Positions 24,901 through 36,900 of a stretch of DNA of 64,000 bases are shown here, one piece after another. Origin of the DNA: Actinernus sp. WN-2022 (lineage: Eukaryota > Cnidaria > Anthozoa > Actiniaria > Actinernidae). The stretch is from assembly GCA_030867875.1 (NCBI GenBank), contig JAOWCC010000577.1:81883740-81947739 (forward strand), given 5' to 3'. The notes beneath the pieces were generated by a model. That model was given only the letters and a program-made list of their open reading frames with translations, was not told where the DNA came from and did no database searches. The translations under genes were made by a program, and so were the position numbers. Each line of letters begins with the position of its first letter. The first letter of the stretch is position 1.

Positions 24901-27900
24901 ATTACCATAAGCCAGCTGATAATGGTTAGTTTAATATTGCAACTAACAGAGGAAGAAAAGTTAAATTGGAAAGAGGTTCTCGGTATATTTTTAAGTGTTA
25001 ATTGTAACGCATAATTGTGCACTATTGTGATTTATTTGTGCTGAAGGTGTGGTTGCTTTTCCTTGGTATGCATGACGTACGATACGGGAACAACGCACTG
25101 AATTGAGCCGCCACAAAAAAACTAGCTTTATCAGCGGAGAATTGGCTATTTTTCGACCTTCAAAACGTATTTCCTTTTTTAGACGTGCACCACAAAGAAA
25201 TAAAATAGCAGAACTTATTTCTCTTGAATACAAGTTTGTATAGTCGTCGGATTGATTTACAATGTACAATCATACACTTAAAATTAAGAAATCTGTTTGT
25301 AACAGCTTACAAAAAAGAAGGTCCAATACGAATAAAACATTTGTCACATTACAATTCTCTTGAGTTTGGAAAACTAATAATAATATTGCATATGCATGCA
25401 CACGCGTGTAGTGATATATATATATATACAGCCGCGTGCAAAAATTCTGACCCCCCCATGAAAATTATATACTTATATACTTATATCGGTTGCATCATGG
25501 GTAATACCAAAAATTTGCTTTTCAGTCATTTTTCTAACAAAAAATATACCAGGTAGGATTGAAAAATGTACGAATAAAACATTTTTAGATCATATGGGTC
25601 TATCAGTTAAAGAAAACAAATGCTATTGGTGTGAGGGTCAACGCGTCAACGAATAAAATACTCTGTCTCGCTGAATATCTTTGTAATACAATCAACCGCA
25701 GTCTACTCATTGGCGCGATGACTCGTTGACATGAATAAAGTGTACTCTATATATTACTACCTTCGTTCTTCAATCAAGATGCTTGAAAAGTCTCCTGCAA
25801 AGTCATGCTTGCTTGACCCTGTTCCTGCACACATTATGAAGCAAGATCTTGATTTTCTCGGTTCCTCAAGTTACTAAAATCATCAATGCATCATTGTCTG
25901 AGGGCGTGTTCCCTTAGCTTCGTCTCTAAAAACTGGCATCATACACCCATCCCTGAAAAAGTCCAACCTTGACCAGGAGGAATTTTCAAGTTACCGTCCG
26001 ATCACAAATATAACCTTTCTGTCTAATTTACTAGAACGGGTTGCCTCTACACAGACGATGAACTACCTCTTGGGGAATGGTCTGCTTGCTAAATTCCAGT
26101 CAGCATATAGACTATTTCACAGTACGGAGACATCAATGCCCTACATATATATGTGTAAGATAATTAGGCGGCTTCTTTTGATCTAATTTGGTTCGGCACA
26201 TGGCTGGAGCGACATCTGAAACTCGTTTTTATATCTAGAACTGCACTTGAAATGTCTGATGACGAAATATAATTCCCACCATCCATAGCCAAGGTCAAAT
26301 ATGGCATGCTTCGAAAAATTATTGCATTCGACACGATTGACCATGCTCTCCCTCTGGAGAGACTTCAGCATCGTTATGGGATCAGAGGCACAGTGCTAGC
26401 ATGGTTCCGGTCATACCTCACTAACATAGTACAATCAGTCATTGTCGGGAATACCGTCTCCACCAGCAAGACAATACAGTATGGCGTACTAGATGTTCTG
26501 TACTGTGGCCGCTTTTGTTCTCCCTGTATTTCGCACCGTTGAAGGATTTGATCAAGGCGCATAACCTCGATTGCATGATGTATGCAGATGACACCCAACT
26601 CTATGTAACTGTTAACTCTACATGTGACCGATCTGCTACATTAGCCAAATTGGAGCTATGTGTTAAAGATATCTTAATCTGGTGCACCGCCAACAAACTC
26701 GCGTGTAATCCACGTAAAACAGAGATCGTCCATCTCTCATCTCGGTTCATACAGTGTGAGCCGATGCCAGGTATATCCATTGATGGTACTATCATTGCTC
26801 CGGTTCCTGTCGCCCATGATCTTGGCATTGCTTTGGACAGTCACCTTATACTGACTACTCACATAAACAACATTTGCAAGTCAGCTTCTTTTGCTATCCG
26901 TAACATTGGAAGAATTTGCAAGTATATGTGTCAAGGAGACTGTTAGAAGTTGGTGCACGCTTTTATTACTTCCCGTCTGGACTGTTGCAACAGTATTCTG
27001 TTTGGGCTACCTGACTCTGAAATAGCTAAGCTACAGCGCTTACAGAACACTGCCGCTCGGCTAGTCGCTAAAACAAAGAAATCAGAACATATCACCCCTG
27101 TACTCCGTCAACTCCACTGGCTTCCAATTAGATCTAGAATTAGTTATAATGTTCTATTAATCACGTATCAAGCTCTCCATAGTCTGGCCCCGGATTATAT
27201 TTCTGATCTGCTACAGAGATATAAGCCAGCCCTTACTTTAAGATCATCTAGTTATAAGTTGTTGTCCATACCAAAGTCAAATACTGTGTCTTCTGGTGAT
27301 AGAGCGTTCTTGATCTGCGCTCCAAGACTTTGGAACTCTCTTCCGTCTAACATCAGGAGTGCCGACACTGTTAATGTATTTAAATCTAAGTTAAAGACTT
27401 TTCTTTTTAAATAGCTTGCTCGATATTACTAGAACACGTGTAAGTAGATAGTTTTTATTATTTTTTAGTTTATTACCATCACTGCATGATATTGTAAGAG
27501 CATTGAGTGCTGTATAATGCTCCTAAAACGTATGTATGTATGTATGTATTATTATTATTATTATCAACCGCAGTCTACTTGTTGACACGATGACGCGATG
27601 ACGCGTTGACATGAATAAAGTGTACTCTATATATTACTACCTTCGTTCTACAATCAACCGCAGTCTACCCGTTGAAACGATGACGCGTTGCAAATTACGC
27701 TGACTCGAGATTCAGCTCTCTACATTGACCTGTCAGGTATTCCACCCAAGCTTGCTGTGGTGGGGTATTCTGCAGTCGTCACGAGCACCTGTTGTTAACG
27801 GTTAGGGTGTTTTTAAATGTAGGGGCAGGGTTTGGATTAGTTCACAGGACAATTGAAGAAGTGTTAGTTTTCTGTGTTGTTCAGTGATCTAGCTAGCCCT

Positions 27901-30900
27901 AAAAGCAGGCATAATTTACTTACTATAACTCTAAAAATCATAAATTAGTAGGCACCCGTTGTTGACGGTTAGGGTGTTTTGAAATATAGGGGTAGGGTTT
28001 GGATTAGTTCACAGGACCATTGAAGAAGCATTATTTTTCTGCATTCAGTGATCTAGCCCTAAAAAGCCTAATTTTACTATAACTCTAAAAATCCTAAATT
28101 ATTGAGCACTTGGGTTTATATTGAGGTTTTTTTTTTTTATGTTGGGTTAGGGTTTATATAGATTGTGTTAGGAATGAGTTTACTTGGAGTGGAGTGTTAA
28201 CTGGCTTTATGAAGTCTGCAACAGAGCTAAAATTTCACTGGGAATACACCAGTTTTCTTTTTCGTTTTTTTTTTGCGACGTAATTATTTCGCAAATGAAG
28301 TATTGGTCAAACATATTTTATTTTATTCAGAATTGAATGCGGGCGGTTTTCGTTTTGATGTCGCGATGCATATTTAATTATATTCTGATATATCTTGCAG
28401 TTAACGACGTTAGAACTCTACGCGAGCAAAAAAATATATTATATAAAGTGGTTAAGATTTAATCAAACTGTGTATCAGTTGATTTATATTATTACTAAAA
28501 ATTATCTTTGAATGATTGTCGGGAATACCAATAAATTTACAACCTAGTGAGACCAAAGTAAATAAAGATGGTTTGCACTCAATCCCCTGAGATTCAAATG
28601 ACAAAGGGCATGGCGGCCATGTTGGTGTACAGAACAAACGAATCTAACGAGGAATCTATTGTTAACTGTACACCAACATGGCGGCTATGACGTCACGTGC
28701 AAAGGGTCTATAGGTTTACTTATGAATAAGTCTGAATGTGAGTTTAACTGACGACCAATTGTAAAATTTATGTAACACGCAGGATAAATTATTTTTACAC
28801 AAGACAAAAACCATTTAATTCTGGTCCATAATTTAAACAGGTTAAAACAACTTCGGTTCTGATCTTTCTTTCCATTCCAATAACTAAATGCGATTTTTAC
28901 AACCGCATTGCGGACTTCATAAAAAAATGTTCTTAGCTACTCTGTGTTTAATTAATTTGGTTGAATGTTTGGCAGAATCGCACACATCGCACTACCATAA
29001 TATAGAACGTGTTTCACATTGATAATGGCTCCAAGGTTTGAAATCAATTTAGTGAATACTTCAGCCTCATTCAGGGCAATAGGGTAAACCTAGCTAGTGC
29101 GACGTGGAAAAATTAAAGTTCAGAATACAGTGAGTTCCTTGAAGTCATAGCAGCGTTTCGGTCCACCGGACCCAATGGCAAACGCATGAAATAAATTAGT
29201 AACTAAAACTGAAAATAAAACTTGTTGTCTTCAACGGATGGGCCCATATGATCTAAAAATGTTTAACTCGTACATTTTTCAATCCTACCTGATATATTTT
29301 TTGTTAAAAAAATGTCTGAAAAGCAAATTTTTGGGTTACCCATGATGCAACCGATATAAGTATATAAGTATATAATTGTCATGGGGGGGGGGGGGGGTCA
29401 GAATTTTTGCAAACGGCTGTATATCTGGCTACATATATAGTTATATTTATATAACTATATGTCGAGTCGTAATACCAATGACAGCAGTATATTGAATGAC
29501 AAAACTTAGCTTGCCAATGTTTTGTTGAGTTTTTCCCATTTTTGAAGGTGTGCCATAACTATGTTTTTTATCTCGCCACTTTTAGTTTAACGTTTTGAGA
29601 ATATATTAAGTAGTTTGTGAAAATCATGAAAACATGGTGTTTTTCTATTTTTGTCCAGCCCTTTACAAAACTAGTTTATAACTTAAGCAATATAAATTAC
29701 TGGAATTTATTTCTACAAACTAACGTTTAATATATTTGACTCTGGTAATATGATATTGAAATCTTCGAGCCATACCCTAATTTAAGAATATAAGATTTTA
29801 GATTCGATACAATCCACAAATAATATTAATATCCTCATGCTATTCTTATCTTTACCAGCTATTCCGAACAGCCCATATTTAACCAACACCGAGCTTCAAG
29901 TTGACGAGTGTAAAATAAAGTTGAAGTGGTCCTATCCTAAAGGAATTGGCTGTCCTATCACGAGCCAGATAATTTACTACAGACAGGTCCACTCCACAGT
30001 CAGCAGTACAGACTGGTACAAAGAGCAAATAGAAGACACAAGCACAAGGGAGAAGGAATTAGCTCTGATGTGTAACTCGTTCTACGACTTTGTGATAACT
30101 GCAACAAATGACATTGGAAAGACTGATAAGGAAAGGAGAAACATACGACGAATTTTGATCGGCAAGTAATCGCATTAATCTACCTTAAATATATACGATG
30201 CAAATGTCATTTTATAGCTAAGCACCATAGATATAAGACTAGAGCAAAAATTGACCGACTTCCGGTTTCCTTCCGCCCGATTGAAACCAGGCAGCCATTA
30301 TCGAAACCTTGGCCAATAGCTAGCGATAATTTGTTGATTTCTTTCCTTTTTTTCCGTTATCTTCTTTTCTCTTCTAAACCTGTTAAAAAGTCGCTTGGAA
30401 TAAGGTTTTCCAAGCCGTCCAAACACGTAACTAAGCGAAGGGCCGGCTCACATGCTCACATGTATGAGGTCTTTAGTCGCAATTGCGCGATTTGAAAATG
30501 ATCATAGCGAAGTTCAAGAACTTATCTACAATAGACCAGTTTTACTTGGACAATCACGAAAGCTTAAAATAGAGTAAATGAACTCTAGCTAGATTTACTG
30601 GTAGGTGGACTATTTTCCTGATTTTATAAATTAATGTTTTCAATAGCAGAACGTAACCCGAATAACCTTGGCGAATAGTCCAGTTTCGTATTCGACAATT
30701 ACCGCTGAATGCAATGAATACTGACGCATGTACGCAGGTTTAGCCTCATTCTGAAGTTAAACATTTTTAAATACCAGCGAGAAGGTGTAAAAACGCGAAA
30801 CTATAACAATACGCAGAGTTGTAATAACCCACCTTCTCGCTGGTATTTATGAATGTTTAACTTCAGAATGAGGCTAACCCTGCGTACATGTGTCTGTATT

Positions 30901-33900
30901 CATTGCATTCAGCGGTCATTTTCGAATACACAACTGGACTATTTCAAGTGCGAAGTGAAATTTGGGAGCTATTTTTGAAGCTGTTACAAAATGTTATCAC
31001 GACATAAAGGTTTGAAAGAATCAGGGAGACGTGAAGGGATTAAAATAGCTTAAAGGTTTACATAAATGTATTTACAACAAATTATTCATAAAACACTTCT
31101 TTATTTGCTTAAGAAACAGATCGAAATCATTTATGACTTACCTCATGTCATTGCCATATTTTACGGTTTAGTAAACGATTCTAAAATTTACAACTCCTAA
31201 AATTATCTTAACCAGTTTTATTGATAGGTTTGGATCCTGTTATTTGTGGTATTATATTTTAGTTAATAGTTTTATCAAACGTACGTTCGGCTAATTTATA
31301 ATTGTTGGTAAACGTTGGACTTCATTGCCAGTTTACGTTTCTTTCCTTCTTAACTCTTTCGGGTCTGAGCCTGTAAATATAGGTCCCCTGAGACCTATAT
31401 AAGAACAAAATATTGCATCACATCTAGACATGCCGGAAAGACGATGTTGCGATATTATGTGAAGGGATGAATGGCTTCAAAGTCAAAGCTATCACAGGGA
31501 TCGCTTGACTCTTTCACTATGGAGAAAAGCTCATTTGTTTTGGCGTTCGTTTTGTTTCTTCGATTTTCACGAATTCTAAGGAGCTGAAAATCGGCTCAAA
31601 ACATCCTTTCCATTCGCACTTGAAATCAAGAGCAAACACAAAATCAGCACTCAGTCGTTACAGTACCTTGTTTAATCTTTCCAACCAGTACGTTTTTTTG
31701 CACAAAACACACCAAGCGACTGTAAACCACGCCGATGTTTACACTGCATTTCTCTCCACGACGTTCTCCTGTACCCACCTCCAATTGCATGCTGGGTAAT
31801 GAACAAAAATCCCACAAGGGGTCCCCCTCTCTGCGACTCCGGTAGGTTTTTTTTTATAAGTATTTTACCCCTACAGCCAAGAGCGGTGATTTGGACTTAA
31901 GCCGTTGCTTTAAAGTGACAAAAACACATCCTAATAGGTTGAGCAGGGGTAAAAGACTGCCAACTGCAGGAGTTCAAGGATTTCATTGAATATTTTTTTC
32001 CTGTCTGAAATCACAAACACAACGGAAAAACCCTGTGAAATCCCCTCACAAGGCATACTAAAAGCAAACCAAGTACGTTTCAGCCATCCTCAGACTTAAT
32101 GATGTCTTCAAGCTCTCTGACAGTGGCATTGTTCTCCAAAATTAGAGCACATTTCATTGGAAACCCTACAGAAGTTGCAATACCTACCGTCGACCAGTTC
32201 GTAGAATTCACCCGAATGGCATTGTGGGGAAAGTTTGAGCCCTTGGCTTAACAAGTCAGCAGTATTTAATTACCCGGGGCTAGCCAAACTGGAACTGAGG
32301 GGGGAGGGTTTAGTTAGCACTCAGGATTTCACCAATTGAGCTCACACACGATGGACCCGAAAGAGTTATAGGTTATTTATGCTATTTAAAATATCATAAT
32401 TCTGTCAAAACTGCTGAATAGCTTCGTAAAAACCAAAATAATTAGCAGATATGGACATACCTACATATAAACAACATCACTTTATTGTGAAACCTAGTTT
32501 CCTCAGTAATTTCGTAGATAACGAGCCACGATATTTAAAGTTTTGGATATTTAATTTTAAAAGTTAAATTTTGTGTAATTTCAGCTCAAAACAGCTGTAG
32601 TTTTCTCATTTTGAAGAAGTTCGCCTCATCTGGACATTATTACACACAGCAGTTGTTAAAAAGCGATTCGATGGTCAAACTGTTATTGTGCAGTTAACCC
32701 TATCCGTATGAATACTTTCATTCTGGTCTTTGAAACGCTATAGTTTGAAACGTTATAGTCTAACAATCCTATCAGTCCAGACTTCAAAGTGTGATAAAAC
32801 GGAGACGGAATAACTGCGCTGTTAAATATCGAGCTGACTGTTTTCAACGCTCTGGCTGTGTTCTAGAATCACCAACTGACATTAGTATAATTTCATCAGT
32901 GAATATAGAGATTCCTGTGCCCTGATTGGTCGAGAATTACGTCATTCGTCGCTACATTCAGCTGCACAGCGCACATATATAAGCCACATCCCAAACTGTT
33001 CAAAATCGGATTAAAAATCATACACACATATCGCCGCATCTACAACGCATTTAACATTGAACCACTTGATTGCCCTTGTCGAAGAAACGTTTTTGCAACA
33101 CAAATACGAAATCAACGCTGAAAGCTTTATTCTCATTTACAACTAGATTTATGAGAACGTTCGTGACGTCTGTTTTCTCCACCCGGCTCTTGGCTGGCTA
33201 TTAGACGACACCCGACCGGGATGCCGAGAAATTGTGCAAGCACCTACATCCGTTTGACAATCTCGAATTTTCCGCGATCCCGTTTCTCCAATCTAGTGAG
33301 ATGCTCGAACCGTGTAACTAGATTTAGTTCAAATGTTATCCGTGAAAAGGCAAAAACATAATCCGAATAAGTATGCGGGAAACGCCGTCAAGAGCTCTCT
33401 TTTTAGAATTTGCCAATTCCCAACTATTTTTTTTGCAGCTGAGATATAAATTGACATTTTGTTAAAAATTTAGACAAATCGAATAAATTCTTCTTGAGTT
33501 GGAGCTTTTTAAAAACTATTTTGGTTGAAAATCGAAAGCGTAGAAAATAGCAATTTAAAAAATCTAGCCGTCTGGCGTCACCAATTTGCGAGCTCTCGGC
33601 CAATCATTTCTCATCACAGTTTAACTATCTCTCAAGATTTCCCGCCAATGTTGATTTCCGTTTAAAGTACGTGCCGCATCGAGAATATTTTATAGCCTAT
33701 TCCAGTTTTCTTATGACTTGGAAAATTGGAAAGACAAAAAGACATTGAGTGACAACGCCAAGGCGAACACCTATTAAATGGCAAAGGAAGGGTACAGAAA
33801 TCAAAGGCCTTGAATGCCAATGACAGCGATTTGCAGGAGTCTGAAACAGCACGGCAAATAGCGAGATCGTGGTGTTGGTTTCAAGCGATTCAGAGTTTAT

Positions 33901-36900
33901 GTTTCCATCTAAGCTTTCTTGGAAACAAATCTCTCGGCTGGTTCCTATCAATTCTTCTTGAGGTTCAGATGTGGACTCACTCGGCACGCTGTCTGAACCC
34001 TTGTCGGGTTTTGCGAGGCTCGTAGTCGTATGCATTGTTTGGCCTTTTTGGAAGGCATAAGGCCAACAACCCATGGAATTATGGAATCGTCGGTGGAAAA
34101 TCTTTTCTCAATAAACGTAAACATTGGTCAATTTCGTTACGGGCGAGTGAGCACATGCGATGTGTTAATTGATCTGCTGTCAATCAAACAGAACCTTTTA
34201 CTTCCGGTTAAAAACTTCCTTTTGCGATTTCTCCGTCAATATTGTTTTTGGTATGTGAAAAATTGCTACCAAAACTACATTTCTGTGGGAACATATTTTC
34301 TCCCATCTTTTCAATTTTGAAGGTATCCGCGGTAACCTTAAAAAAAGGAAATTGAGATCTTCGTATCACCGTATCACCGTATCACCGTATCACCGTATCA
34401 CCGTATCACCGTATTACCGTATCACTCTATCATTGTATCTTGTAACACTTATATACCAAGCCATTATTGTCCAGTTTTAATTTCTCTGATATTCACTGAT
34501 GAAACTATAGTAAAACAATTATTCACTGAAGTCGAAGTGACTATTGGTGAATATTTACCTCGACTTCATATCTCTTCTGCATGGGCTTAATCTCGATATT
34601 TTAGGCCGTAAAAAGATCTCCTAACAGCTTCAAATATAGCTCCGAATTCTCAGTTCGATCCCGAAATTCGACATGATTATTTCTCCGTTCCCTTTCCACC
34701 GGCCTGGGATACATTGTATGTTCTGCCAACGCAAATATTAACTTATAAGATCAGGAAATTATGCGACCTTCTCGTAAATGCATGTAGAGTTCATTTACTT
34801 TATTTTAATCTTTCGTGATTGTTCTTGTAAACTGTTTTATTGTAGATAAATTCTTGAACTTCAAATCTACTACACAAGTCTTCGCTATGATGATTTTCAA
34901 ATCGCGCGATCGCGACTATCGGCTGCAGTTCATTTTAATGAATTTACCCATACCCATAATGCACCCGATATAGTTATATAGTTGGCGAAGGGGGTCAACG
35001 TTTTTGTTTTTGCTGTATATGCCAAAAAGGTTGTCCTTGATATACGTACTAAGTATATACTGTAAGTACCTTTTTGTGGAATAATGCTAATATCAATACT
35101 TACAATTATGGGATGTAGTCCAAAATATATTTTCTGATTATTCCAAGTATATACAGTATATACTTATATTAGTATGTTTTTTTCTAGGACAACCTTTTTG
35201 GAATTGACTGTGTATATATAATATATATGTTATTAACATGCAATGGCTGCCAATATTTAATATAAAAAAGATAACAGTCTATGGCTAAGTACTAACTATA
35301 TATTACTTTCCTCAATGTATTTTCCCACGTTACTATTACTGGTTTTCTTCAGCTCTTCGACTATCACTAATAAATGAGCTGTTTTGACTCATAACATACA
35401 TGTCATTTAACAAAATAAATTTTCGATTATTTATACCCCATCACAGCTTCCAGTTAACATGGTTCAGTACAACGATTCGACAAAGACGAACTTTTTACTT
35501 TACAGAAATTATCGTCGTACATGCTTCGATACAATAAACACCAATAAATGGTAGTAACACGACTTCAGATATATACAACGGAAAACATGAAGGACGGAAT
35601 GCAGGTCAACATCTTTGGGGAATGATACACTGGGTTTTATAAGCATTAGTTGATAACTGCCGAAAATATTAAACAAGGTCTGGCAAGGTGTTGATTTTAA
35701 AAGTCAGTTCTTCTAATACGACAAAGAAACGCTAGCTGATCTTGTTTCCTGCGGCAGTTTGAAAACACTTATCAACTTTAGTGGACACAATCCAGTGTCA
35801 CATATCAAGCAACCTTATTTTTTATTGATATTTCAAACTTAGAAGAATATAGAAGAACAAGTTATGAAATACGAAATTGTGATTCTCAACTAGGTTCAGC
35901 AAATGAGGAAAGCGGAATGGTAAAGGCAACTACGAAAAGCTCGCAAAGCATTCTGGTATCATGGAAGTCACAAGCGGTGGTTGACGGTTACGAAGTTATT
36001 TACAAAGATACCACGAAAACCTCACGGCTGTTCATCAACGGTTCAACCTCTTCTGAATATTTACTGGAGGGATTAAAAAAGTACACTGACTACCAGATTA
36101 CAGTAATGTCGGTGAAACGCCACAAGAAAAGACTGGTTGGCGTTGAACACATGAAAACAGACGAAGACGGTGAGCTCCAGATTGAAAGTCAATATTTTCT
36201 TTAAACTACACCTACGTTAAACATTCACAAAGCAACATACTTGATCTGACCTTGAAAAAGAAAAGAAAACGTTTTCACATGCTAACGGGTGTGTCCACAT
36301 CTTTGCTAGGATCTAATATTACTATAGCCGGTTCGATCTAATATTACTATAGCCGTTAAAGTGTGTTTAAGGCCTATGAGGTTATTATTGATTGGAATCT
36401 CAGAATTGCGTACATAATGGTGGCTAAACAAAATTCGATCCGGTTTAATATTGACACCGTAATCACGCCTTAAAGTTCGCAAATCCACCACGCCCTTCCA
36501 AGTTGGCCGCGTACTGGGAGAATTGTGACTCGTGACGTAAAACCGGGAATCGAATCGAAATTTGACTGTTTTGTTTGCGTTTTGAACTAAAATCTTCGGA
36601 TCTTGGGTTTTAGATTTAGAACAAAAGAAGAACAATAGGAAAAGTATATGGATGCAAAGGAATTTGTCATGAAGCGCGAGTTAAGAGGTCCATGGATGAA
36701 AACGGCAAAAACCTTATCTTTCTAGTATCAGCATACTATGCTGTCACTGGTCACTGAAACAACATGTACACAATATGTACATTCAAGAGTTCTCCTCGTT
36801 GGCTCTTTACTTCACTCTACACAACCTATATCCTGTCCCATATGTACATGTAATGACGTCATTAAACATCAACTGGAAGTGAATACAAATTTGACATGTG

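Larger units (their letters stand above)
25429..29419. mobile_element. 4.0-kb TIR element with TA flanks (Tc1/mariner-like ends)
   Basis: Ends of about 165-175 bp are near-identical inverted repeats (25429-25595 and 29245-29419). They start CAGCCG and run through TGCAAAAATTCTGACCCC, TCGGTTGCATCATGGGTA and TAGGATTGAAAAATGTACGA. TA lies immediately outside both ends. The C run next to the end is 7 long on the left and 15 on the right. Inside are a LINE insertion, a tandem duplication and a MITE, but no recognisable transposase, so it is non-autonomous or gutted. The Tc1/mariner link rests on the TA flank only. Confidence 0.85.
30474..34918. mobile_element. 4.4-kb element with long inverted ends
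   Basis: The left arm from TAGTCGC (30474) through GCGCGATTTGAAAAT, GTTCAAGAACTTATCTAC and GAGTAAATGAACTCTA to GGAGCTATTTTTGAAGCTG (about 30967-31003) is inverted at 34612-34918. The left arm is interrupted by MITE copy 2 (30674-30943). The interior contains a second TIR element (31352-32367) and no recognised gene. No clear target duplication was seen. Confidence 0.75.

Noticed and set aside
30164..30165. GT donor two bases downstream of the proposed GC donor
   Set aside because: Gives phase 2 and an in-frame stop in the next FN3 exon, unlike every other between-domain junction of the gene.
33697..34074. 125-codon minus-strand frame
   Set aside because: No motif and no splice support; it lies inside a non-autonomous inverted-repeat element.
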